Source of the DNA: a virus
DNA: 35,012 nucleotides
Strand: one strand, 5' to 3'
IMG/VR virus record: IMGVR_UViG_3300029914_001572
Coordinates: 1-35,012 of that record
Below are positions 1 to 5,764 of the stretch, piece by piece; within the stretch, counting starts at the first letter, position 1; each line of letters begins with the position of its first letter. The notes under the pieces were generated by a model, which saw only the letters and a program-made list of their open reading frames with translations, was not told where the DNA came from and ran no database searches. The position numbers were made by a program, and so were the translations under genes.

Positions 1-528
1 TCAGCACCAATTCGGTCGGTAACCCCAAGCGAACGACAATCCCCGCTGCCCCTCGCCAGTTCCTTGCGCGGGAAGAGTTGGTTCTAGCCGAGAAAAGCTG
101 GCCGGATGGATTGTCACCCGTCTTGCGGCTGGAACTACGTTGGATGCTGGGCATCCTTGCTGGACCTCTGTGACGGCCGCGGTTTGTGCCTCTTCGACAC
201 ACGGCACCGCCGGCAATTCGGAATCGGAATCAGTGAGTGCACTCTGTTTGCCAGCAATGTATGCTTCGATGCCAGCCAGTTCAATCCATACCCGCCGTCC
301 GATCTTCACAATAGGAAATGGTCCGTTGTTCCGGTCCAAACGGTATACCCTGCTCCGGGACATGTTAACCAGGCAACCGGCTTCCTCGGCCGTGATGTAG
401 TTGCAGACCAAGAATGGGCGAAGGGGACGCTGGTCATGTTCGTTGACGGCACCGGCGAGTGCCTCACCGTTGACAGCTGAAGAGTCACACTGAGGAAGGG
501 CAAGAGATTGGCTTGCGATGAGATTCAT
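1..528 (-). CDS. AlpA/excisionase-type HTH DNA-binding protein
   Basis: 175 aa. Residues about 42-94 form a winged-HTH of the AlpA/MerR-like excisionase class: a YITAEEAG start, then SRSRVYRLDR (recognition helix region) and FPIVKIGRRVWI (the wing strand), ending in AYIAGK. Proteins of this class act as excisionases or as activators of integrase and alternative promoters. The N-terminal 40 residues and the Pro/Ala-rich C-terminal 80 residues are not recognised, and the protein is longer than a typical AlpA (about 70 aa). The ATG at 528 has a weak AGAGG about 9 nt upstream. The stop codon is at the first base of the window, so downstream context is lost. It is transcribed away from the repressor and integrase. 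The HTH call is firm; the role as excisionase or regulator is inferred from phage context. Confidence 0.8.
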   Translation of the reverse strand: MNLIASQSLALPQCDSSAVNGEALAGAVNEHDQRPLRPFLVCNYITAEEAGCLVNMSRSRVYRLDRNNGPFPIVKIGRRVWIELAGIEAYIAGKQSALTDSDSELPAVPCVEEAQTAAVTEVQQGCPASNVVPAARRVTIHPASFSRLEPTLPAQGTGEGQRGLSFAWGYRPNWC

Positions 529-721
529 GTTTATTGCCTCTGCATCCAGAATGCCCCCGCGCAGTCCTGTTCCAAAGGCTCAGCAGGGCAGTCGCGAAGT
601 AGTGGGGAACTGGCCACTGCTGAGCGTGACAACAATGGCGTTTTCGAGCGCGGCCTACGCGAGCCGCAACACGGAGCCAACCTCTCTCTGATGACTGTGC
701 GGTGGCGCCAGAATGGCTCTA

Positions 722-1174
722 TTAAGCGGCGAGGTCAACAAACGACCAATCGCCCGATAGAAGTTCCACGTCCAGACCATCGAGCTCCACAGTCGCCGTG
801 TTCGTCTGAGGCTTAACAACCTTCAGGCGCCCGATCGAGCCATTCATAAATCCACGGTTCCAGTCGTTCCGCGTCCATATGATTGGCTCCGCTTCACAGA
901 TCCGACCTGCATCCACGGACGGCCTCCCCGGCTCCAGGATGCGGTGAAAATGGGAATTGATGGCTTCGACTCCGGCAATTCCGCATGTTGCGTCAGAAAT
1001 GGTCCTTTTGGACTGTTGTGCGCAACATTGCAAAAAGTGCTGTCGTGTCTGATAACGGATATTCTCGTCAACCTGGAAGCCGTTCATGTACAACGGTTTG
1101 TTGGAAATCAAAAAATGACGGGGGAGGGAAGTCCAATGCGGCCAGGAACTTCCTTTTCTTCCCAAAGTGTTCAT
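722..1174 (-). pseudogene. Truncated RecD-like (SF1B) helicase remnant
   Basis: The open frame gives 150 aa, but only residues about 68-149 look like a known protein. They carry an Ala-Ile-Asn-x-H-F-H stretch, then EPIIWTRNDWNRGFMNGSIG and an acidic VELDG...DL segment. This matches the region just before motif V/VI of RecD/TraA-type helicases, where a conserved 'ND...G..NG..G' turn occurs. The frame stops (TAA) exactly where the family's 'YA.T.HK.QGS' motif should follow. No Walker A or B occurs upstream, and the first 67 residues look like noise. I read it as a decayed fragment of a roughly 700-aa helicase or exonuclease V alpha subunit, left by deletion on both sides. The alternative is a short unrelated protein with chance similarity. 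No good Shine-Dalgarno sequence precedes the ATG. Confidence 0.55.
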
Positions 1175-1261
1175 GTTGGTTGTATTGCACGCAGACAGTG
1201 AATGTCAATTGTAGAACTTCAGAGGGAATCTGTTTGTGCAACCCAGACATCTTTTCGGAAC

Positions 1262-1290
1262 TTGACAGAGCCCGTGCCGTGCATTACAAA
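1262..1290 (+). promoter_or_regulatory. Sigma70-type promoter of the XRE repressor gene
   Basis: There is a perfect -35 TTGACA at 1262-1267, a 17-bp spacer, and a -10 TACAAA at 1285-1290 (4/6 to TATAAT). Transcription would begin near 1297, only about 4 nt before the ATG at 1301. No Shine-Dalgarno sequence is present in that interval. The repressor mRNA is therefore predicted to be leaderless or nearly so, as is known for lambda cI made from pRM. Confidence 0.6.
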
Positions 1291-1300
1291 CAACTCAACC

Positions 1301-1558
1301 ATGAGAACACCCCTCCAACTCGCTCGCGAACGAACTGGGCTGTCCCAGACCGAGGCAGCAACTCGTATGGGGATCGACCGGACCTACTACTCCCGGATTG
1401 AAAACGGGCGATGCAAACCCTATGCCAAAATGGCCAAGCAGATCGTGGATTTTTACGGCGCCCCGCTCACCCGCGACCAGGTCCTGTTCCCCGAGGAGTA
1501 TGTCGGCATGGCCCTGCCTCCGCAGCCGGAGGACGGCGCTCAGTCCGAGGCCGCGTAG
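1301..1558 (+). CDS. Small XRE-family HTH repressor
   Basis: 85 aa. A Cro/CI-type five-helix HTH spans residues about 3-60, with the signature LSQTEAATRMGIDRTYYSRIENG (helices 2-3) in its middle. The C-terminal 25 residues are acidic and disordered-looking. There is no LexA/CI cleavage domain, so it is a short Cro-like or immunity-type regulator rather than a full CI. Start: the ATG at 1301 begins the HTH fold and sits directly behind a consensus promoter; the in-frame extension to 1202 would cross that promoter. The stop is followed 2 nt later by the GTG of the next gene, so the two are co-transcribed. Likely role: control of lysogeny or early promoters, inferred from fold and position. Confidence 0.8.
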   Translation: MRTPLQLARERTGLSQTEAATRMGIDRTYYSRIENGRCKPYAKMAKQIVDFYGAPLTRDQVLFPEEYVGMALPPQPEDGAQSEAA

Positions 1559-1560
1559 CC

Positions 1561-1914
1561 GTGCCTCGCGGAGACCCACCACTCGGCGTCCCGTTGTCCA
1601 CAGTCCTCACCGGATTCGCCAAGCGCGGCGTCGCCGCTCAGGCCGCAGTCGACAAACTGACCGCTCCGAAGAAGTCCTCGAAAAAGGGCGCACACTACCC
1701 CATGCGCGAGTTGGCCGAGATGTCGCGGGAAAGTGCCAGGGTGTGGGATCGCTGGGCCGCCGTACCGAATCGGCGCGCTGAAATGGCATACGGCGCGCAC
1801 ACCCTTGCCGATCTGTTTCGGTCATCAGCCTATGTGCTGGATACGATGGCCGACAAAGAGCGCCAGGAAGACGAGCCTCCTCCCAAAGCCGCGCTCACCA
1901 AGCTGCAGAAGTAG
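1561..1914 (+). CDS. Unknown 117-aa protein co-transcribed with the XRE repressor
   Basis: I do not recognise this protein. It starts with GTG at 1561, two bases after the repressor stop, which implies translational coupling; the same frame upstream runs inside the repressor gene and is not used. It is Ala/Arg/Lys-rich and mostly helical. A basic KKSSKK patch lies near residues 38-45, then a helical region (RELAEMSRESARVWDRWAA), and it ends in an acidic/Pro-rich tail. There are no transmembrane segments and no clear catalytic motif. The position suggests a repressor partner or lysogeny accessory factor, but nothing in the sequence proves this. A rho-independent terminator follows at 2001-2024. 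Confidence 0.6.
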   Translation: MPRGDPPLGVPLSTVLTGFAKRGVAAQAAVDKLTAPKKSSKKGAHYPMRELAEMSRESARVWDRWAAVPNRRAEMAYGAHTLADLFRSSAYVLDTMADKERQEDEPPPKAALTKLQK

Positions 1915-1998
1915 CCTTTGACACTTCTCCGCGATCGGCGCTATGCTGCAGCGGTCAGGCATAGTGGCCTGTGGATTCAAACGCTCAAGTACACGCAC

Positions 1999-2817
1999 TC
2001 AAGCCCGAAGCGATTCGGGCTTTTGTGTGCCCGGCCGCGATAGAAGCTCGCTGAATGAGATCGCGCCGTTCGGAGCGTCCGGAGCCGTCAGCACGGAGCG
2101 GATCTCCTTCATAGCTCCAGCCACACCCTCAAGCGCTTCCATTTCCTTGTCGTACTCCTCCGCCGTGATCGTGCCCCGCTCCACCTGCACCCAGTGCGCA
2201 TGGTGGAAAGCTTCGCGCGCATAATTTCCAGCCCGGCCCGCATAACCCCGCTCCACCAGATATTTCGCTTCCATGCCCAGCCGGACCGCCTCGTAGGCGC
2301 TTTCGCTTGGCAGCTCCGGCTGCTCCGGCTCGTACCGGCGGCAGAACTCGTACCACTCCTCATCGCCCTCCATGTTGCTGACCAGGATCGCCAGCGCCTG
2401 GCTCAGCTCGAGGGCCGTCCGGAACTTGATGTGCAACTCCCCGCGCGCAAGCGTCACGCAGTCGGGCAGGGAGGCCAGCCCGAGTCCCAGCTTTTCTTTG
2501 AGCACTACAGTCCGCGGCTTGCGGCGGCTGACGTAGAGGTTCGCGGCCCGCCGGGCCTGGATCAATGCGGGCACGTCGCGCCCCGCCAATGTCGTCTGGA
2601 GAACGTCGTCGAGAAAGTCGAGCAGCCCCTCGGCCGGGACGATGTAGCTTGTCCCATACCGCACCCGCGGCATGGCTTCCATCAGAATGCTGGCCGCGCG
2701 CGGCATCAGGCCGAAGAGCCGGCCGACGTCAGAGGTGTGAAAGTGCGAGCAAGTCGAGCCGGCAACCGCCTTGCGGATCTCGGCAGCGTCCTTCAGCCAG
2801 GAAATCGGTTTGGCCAT
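1999..2817 (-). CDS. Unknown 272-aa phage protein, divergent from the integrase
   Basis: No family recognised. The ATG at 2817 has GAGG 5 nt upstream. Residues about 25-75 look like a small winged-HTH: SDVGRLFGLMPRAASILMEA, then a YIVPAEGLLDFLDDVL segment. If so, this is a DNA-binding protein such as an excisionase-like or regulatory factor. The middle (110-150) is mixed alpha/beta. The C-terminal half is helical with several Trp/Tyr (EEWYEFCRRYEPEQPE; a His-rich FHHAHW). It is transcribed away from the integrase across a 114-bp gap (2818-2931) that must hold both promoters. Its 3' end is convergent with the repressor operon and contains that operon's terminator. It could be a host-derived gene rather than a phage gene. 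Confidence 0.6.
   Translation of the reverse strand: MAKPISWLKDAAEIRKAVAGSTCSHFHTSDVGRLFGLMPRAASILMEAMPRVRYGTSYIVPAEGLLDFLDDVLQTTLAGRDVPALIQARRAANLYVSRRKPRTVVLKEKLGLGLASLPDCVTLARGELHIKFRTALELSQALAILVSNMEGDEEWYEFCRRYEPEQPELPSESAYEAVRLGMEAKYLVERGYAGRAGNYAREAFHHAHWVQVERGTITAEEYDKEMEALEGVAGAMKEIRSVLTAPDAPNGAISFSELLSRPGTQKPESLRA
2001..2024 (+). terminator. Rho-independent terminator of the repressor operon
   Basis: An 8-bp perfect stem AGCCCGAA / TTCGGGCT (2002-2009 with 2014-2021), a GCGA tetraloop and a T run (2021-2024) follow the + strand operon 1301-1914. The hairpin lies inside the last codons and stop of the convergent - strand gene, so one sequence is both terminator and coding DNA. Confidence 0.75.
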
Positions 2818-2931
2818 AGAAACCTCGAAAACGCAGGGAATTCAAGGGTAGGGATAAATGCGAGGTCGCGCACTCATCGGATTTCTACAAGATACTACTA
2901 ATTATCATGACCGGGTGTAAAATGGCCGATC

Positions 2932-3861
2932 ATGGCCTCACCGCACCCCAAACCCGCTCCCTGGCTGTTGACGGCAGGTACCTCGACAGCCTCCCTCGTC
3001 AATTTGGTTTTAGCCTCGGTTCCCTCGCCCAACACCCGCCGAAGCTACGCCAAAGGCATCGCCGATCTGCTGGCCTTCGCCGATGGCCGCCCCATCACCA
3101 GGGTCCTGCTGCTTGAGTGGCGCGCGGCCATGAAAGCCGCCGGCCGATCCGCTTCCACCGTGAACCTGCGAATCAACTCGGCGCGCGCCCTGGTCCGGGA
3201 GGCGCTGGGGTCAGGGGCTGTCGACGCCGCGCAGGCCTTCGATCTGCTGCGCGTGGGCAACCTGCCCGTCCGCGGGGTCCGCGTCGGCAACTGGCTGACA
3301 GAAACGCAGGTCGACGAGCTGCTCGCCGTCCCTGATCGCACCACGCTTCGCGGCAAGCGTAATTACTGCATCCTGGCTGTGCTGGTTGGCTGCGCGCTGC
3401 GCGAAGAGGAACTCTTGACGCTCAAACTGGAGGACATCCAGAGCCGCGCCGGGCGCTGGGTGATACTCAACCTGATGAGCAAGGGCGGGCGGGTGCGGAC
3501 CGTCGCAGTCCAACCATGGGTCAAGCAGGCTATCGACGCCTGGGCCAGCGCCGCGAAGATTCGCGATGGCAGGCTGATCCGCCAGACCACGCTCGCGCCT
3601 GGCGGGGTTTCCTCCGCAACCATCTGGAATATCGTGCGTGCCGCCGCCGCAAAAATAGGCGTCGCCAACTTCGGGCCCCATGATCTTCGTCGCACCTGCG
3701 CCAAGCTCTGCCACACCAGGGGGGCCAACATCGAGCAGGTCCAGCGGATGCTCGGCCACGCCGATATCCGGACGACTGCCCGGTACCTCGGCACCGAGCA
3801 GGATCTGGTGAACGCCCCCAACGACCGGCTGGTCTTCGGAGCACCCTCGAAAAACCATTAA
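2932..3861 (+). CDS. int: Tyrosine recombinase / phage integrase
   Basis: 309 aa. The SAM-like N-terminal core-binding domain is at about 20-115 (SPNTRRSYAKGIADLLAF), and the catalytic domain at about 122-300. All catalytic residues are visible: R157 in GCALREEEL, K184 in SKGGRVR, H250-x-x-R253 in PHDLRRT, H276 in LGHADI, and Y285 in TTARYLG. It breaks and rejoins DNA at att or dimer-resolution sites. The length and lack of an obvious extra arm-binding domain make it Xer/Cre-like. It could therefore serve as integrase, plasmid-dimer resolvase, or both. The ATG at 2932 has no good Shine-Dalgarno sequence; the in-frame GTG upstream runs straight into a stop. A perfect inverted repeat lies about 125 bp past the stop. 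No att core could be defined from one sequence. Confidence 0.9.
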   Translation: MASPHPKPAPWLLTAGTSTASLVNLVLASVPSPNTRRSYAKGIADLLAFADGRPITRVLLLEWRAAMKAAGRSASTVNLRINSARALVREALGSGAVDAAQAFDLLRVGNLPVRGVRVGNWLTETQVDELLAVPDRTTLRGKRNYCILAVLVGCALREEELLTLKLEDIQSRAGRWVILNLMSKGGRVRTVAVQPWVKQAIDAWASAAKIRDGRLIRQTTLAPGGVSSATIWNIVRAAAAKIGVANFGPHDLRRTCAKLCHTRGANIEQVQRMLGHADIRTTARYLGTEQDLVNAPNDRLVFGAPSKNH

Positions 3862-4061
3862 AATCCCCTCCAGCGCCTCCAGGAGCGATTCCGGGGTATC
3901 ATCCCCTGTCCGAATCGCCGCGCGTGCGTCCTGGGGCATCCTGGCGCGGCGACTAGCCGGTTTAATCGCTCCAGACATGGGAATGCCGCCTCAATCCAGG
4001 ATTGAGGCGGCGGGAAGAACGGCTCCGAGGCAACTGTACAAACGTATAGTGCCCCGGAGAT
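3862..4061. other. Intergenic region between convergent integrase and endolysin
   Basis: 200 bp without a credible gene. It holds two CCTCCAG copies nine bases apart (3867-3873, 3876-3882) and the strong inverted repeat at 3985-4011. Integration attP sites are often found beside int, so this is one place to look, but I cannot identify a core. Confidence 0.4.
3985..4011. repeat. Perfect 13-bp inverted repeat between integrase and endolysin genes
   Basis: Arms GCCGCCTCAATCC (3985-3997) and GGATTGAGGCGGC (3999-4011) flank a single A. Read as a hairpin it has a stem of about 11 bp with a five-base loop. There is no T run on either strand, so it is not a textbook terminator. Its place between two converging operons still favours bidirectional termination or 3' end protection. 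A recombination core site is the alternative. Confidence 0.6.
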
Positions 4062-4577
4062 TTAGGCTGCGCTCTTCAGCTCTGCCTGTAGCAAAGTTTG
4101 GTACTGGTCTTGTAGCTCTGCCATCGAACGGCCGCCCTGGCCGTAAGCGTTGCCGGGGAAGCTCGCCCAGATATTGCTGCAAGCCTGGATAGCGAGCCCG
4201 AAATTGCCCGACTCGATCAGCGCGATCGCACGCCGCTCCTTGATCTGCTGCAGCGCGATCGCGTCCTGGCTGGCGGGCGAGAAGTCCGTCAACGACAGCA
4301 GCGTTTTGTATGGGCGCCACCAGCGGAGCATGAGCTGGTACCTGCCTGACGCGTCCGAGAAGAGTCCCTTGGGAAACTGCGCGCAAGGTGGCCGAACAAG
4401 GATCGCGCCCCGCCCATTGGCAAAGGGATGGGTGGTGTAATCCGAGAAGACGGAGGGGCCGTCGACGCCGGTGACGATGACGTCGTAGCCTCGGTTGCCC
4501 GTCAGGCGGCTCGCGCCGGTCCCTTCGCTCCAACTGATCAAGTCGAGAAATGCTTTTTCTTTTGCGTCGATGCTCAA
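4062..4577 (-). CDS. Phage endolysin, lambda R-type lytic transglycosylase (GH104-like)
   Basis: 171 aa, close to the usual 155-175 aa of lambda gpR-like enzymes. Family marks run in order: catalytic Glu E18 in WSEGT, GYDVIVTGVDGPSVFSDY, HPF, ASGRYQLM, DFSPASQDAIALQQI, and near the C-terminus CSNIWASFPGNAYGQ. These enzymes cleave the MurNAc-GlcNAc bond with formation of 1,6-anhydro-MurNAc. There is no signal peptide or SAR segment, so release to the periplasm should need a holin. The two single-TM proteins upstream in the same operon are candidates. Last gene of the leftward late operon. The start ATG at 4577 lies 13 bp after the small membrane-protein stop. Confidence 0.92.
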   Translation of the reverse strand: MSIDAKEKAFLDLISWSEGTGASRLTGNRGYDVIVTGVDGPSVFSDYTTHPFANGRGAILVRPPCAQFPKGLFSDASGRYQLMLRWWRPYKTLLSLTDFSPASQDAIALQQIKERRAIALIESGNFGLAIQACSNIWASFPGNAYGQGGRSMAELQDQYQTLLQAELKSAA

Positions 4578-4590
4578 TGGTTCAGACTCC

Positions 4591-4707
4591 TTAGAATCTT
4601 GGGTTGAGGACGCAGCTCAGATAACTGCTGGCGATGATCAACAGCAGGGTTATCGCAGCGCCCGAGAAGAAAGCTGTAGCAGCCAATTCATTCCGTGACC
4701 ACTTCAT
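4591..4707 (-). CDS. 38-aa single-TM protein (lysis-module, possible holin or spanin partner)
   Basis: A short gene, easily missed. A polar start (MKWSRNE) is followed by one hydrophobic helix at about residues 8-33 (ATAFFSGAAITLLLIIASSY) with a Cys just after it, then a short tail NPRF. Its ATG lies one base after the TGA of the 178-aa gene (TGAAATG), so translation is coupled. The endolysin follows 13 bp downstream. Position argues for a lysis role such as a minimal pinholin-like peptide or antiholin, but 38 aa is very short for a known holin. No recognised family. Confidence 0.6.
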   Translation of the reverse strand: MKWSRNELAATAFFSGAAITLLLIIASSYLSCVLNPRF

Positions 4708-4708
4708 T

Positions 4709-5245
4709 TCAGGCCGCCGGCTTCAGCTCCGCCAGCTCCACTTTGAGAGACGGCGCCTTGGTGTCGATTTTGAAGCAGAGCCCGATCATCGCTGTGAGTT
4801 TCGTTCGCAGGCGCGCGCCCATGGTCAGGGTCTTCAGCTTTCCGGCCGGCCCCTTCACCATGTTGTAGGTGGTGTGCTCCTCGAAGAACTCTTTGGCCAG
4901 CGTCGGCGTTTCCGTCTTGCCCAGGTACAGGCGCAGTTTTTCGACGGCCGCAGCATCGATCCACGTGAGCGTTCCCGTGGTCGTGGTCGCGGTATTATGT
5001 ATTCCCTCGAGCCGCTTCGACTTATCGGTGTGCCGGCCGCCCCACTTCTCAACCATCGCCGTTAGCTCGACTTTGATCTCGCCGGCTGCGGCGCCCAATA
5101 TCCTCGCGGTCGCGGCCAGAGCATCGGCGCGGGTCTGCGCGGCGGAGTACTTCGCGATCAACGCGTCGATCTGCTTCGGGGTGGGTGCCGTTTCCGGCGT
5201 AGGCGCGAGTTCAATTTCCTGCCCAACTTCGGTGGTTTCTGTCAT
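4709..5245 (-). CDS. Unknown 178-aa phage protein in the lysis module
   Basis: Start chosen at the ATG at 5245 because GAGGAAA sits about 6 nt upstream. The in-frame ATG at 5260 lies inside a hairpin and has no Shine-Dalgarno sequence. The N-terminus is Pro/Thr/Glu-rich, then helices with coiled-coil character at about 20-70 (DALIAKYSAAQTRADALAA). The C-terminal part is mixed alpha/beta (EKLRLYLGKTETPTLAKEFF; a final KAPSLKVEL). No signal peptide or TM segment. I recall similar proteins from phages, but with no assigned function. A Gam/Gp157-type nuclease-inhibitor helix bundle was considered, but the match is too vague to call. Its stop abuts the next start by one base. Confidence 0.65.
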   Translation of the reverse strand: MTETTEVGQEIELAPTPETAPTPKQIDALIAKYSAAQTRADALAATARILGAAAGEIKVELTAMVEKWGGRHTDKSKRLEGIHNTATTTTGTLTWIDAAAVEKLRLYLGKTETPTLAKEFFEEHTTYNMVKGPAGKLKTLTMGARLRTKLTAMIGLCFKIDTKAPSLKVELAELKPAA

Positions 5246-5258
5246 TTCGGTTTTCCTC

Positions 5259-5289
5259 ATTGCCTTCTAGCCCAAGGCTAGATGGCAAT
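5259..5289 (-). promoter_or_regulatory. Stem-loop in the leader of the 178-aa gene
   Basis: A 14-nt inverted repeat with one mismatch (5259-5272 with 5276-5289, loop of three). On the - strand transcript it ends directly before the GAGGAAA ribosome site for the start at 5245. It could protect the mRNA or control access to that site. A second inverted repeat, GGGCACCC / GGGTGCCC, lies at 5301-5308 and 5335-5342, also between the two lysis-region genes. Confidence 0.5.
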
Positions 5290-5357
5290 CGGCTCGTTAC
5301 GGGCACCCCTTGTTTCCCGCGCGACCCGCTCCGCGGGTGCCCGGCCGGCAAGGACGC

Positions 5358-5753
5358 TCAGTGGCCGATGAGCCCGTTCCTGGGAAATGCCCACCCGAGC
5401 AGAGCGAACAGAGCTGAGGCTGCGGAAATCAGGGCCAGGGCCTGCCACCGGAACTTATTGAGAAGTGCGATGGCATCCTCCACAATCTTCATGCGGCTGG
5501 GCTGGCCGTTCCCGTCGAGCCCAACTTTAATCGACGATTCGCATCGGACAACGCGGCTGACCATGTCGTTCCGGAATGTGTCAACCTCGCCGCGGAAGCG
5601 CATCCACTCCCCATCGCGGAACGCTCTGAACTCCGCAAGGATAAGCTGGCTCATAACAATCTGAGGCGTGAGCATCAGGGGCGTGTTCTGAGCTTGCGAC
5701 TCTGCCACCAGGGCGGTGACAAGCGTTTTTTCGTCGTTGATTAATTGGTTCAT
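5358..5753 (-). CDS. 131-aa C-terminally anchored membrane protein (holin/spanin candidate)
   Basis: The ATG at 5753 follows AAGGAG with 8-nt spacing, far better than any upstream start. The N-terminal ~100 residues are soluble and helical. A single hydrophobic helix at about 103-123 (WQALALISAASALFALLGWAF) is followed by a short tail RNGLIGH. The layout of a long polar domain followed by one TM helix fits either a class III-type holin in reversed order or a tail-anchored membrane protein. It is the first gene after the tail tip gene (12-bp gap) and precedes the other lysis-region genes, which is the usual place for a holin. Function is inferred from position; no family recognised. Confidence 0.65.
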   Translation of the reverse strand: MNQLINDEKTLVTALVAESQAQNTPLMLTPQIVMSQLILAEFRAFRDGEWMRFRGEVDTFRNDMVSRVVRCESSIKVGLDGNGQPSRMKIVEDAIALLNKFRWQALALISAASALFALLGWAFPRNGLIGH

Positions 5754-5764
5754 GGTGAAGCTCC

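Noticed and set aside
3211-3978. 255-codon - strand frame opposite the integrase
   Set aside because: The integrase on the + strand has all catalytic residues; this is its antisense shadow.
4709-5245. Mu Gam-type host nuclease inhibitor
   Set aside because: Only a general helical resemblance; no diagnostic motif was found.
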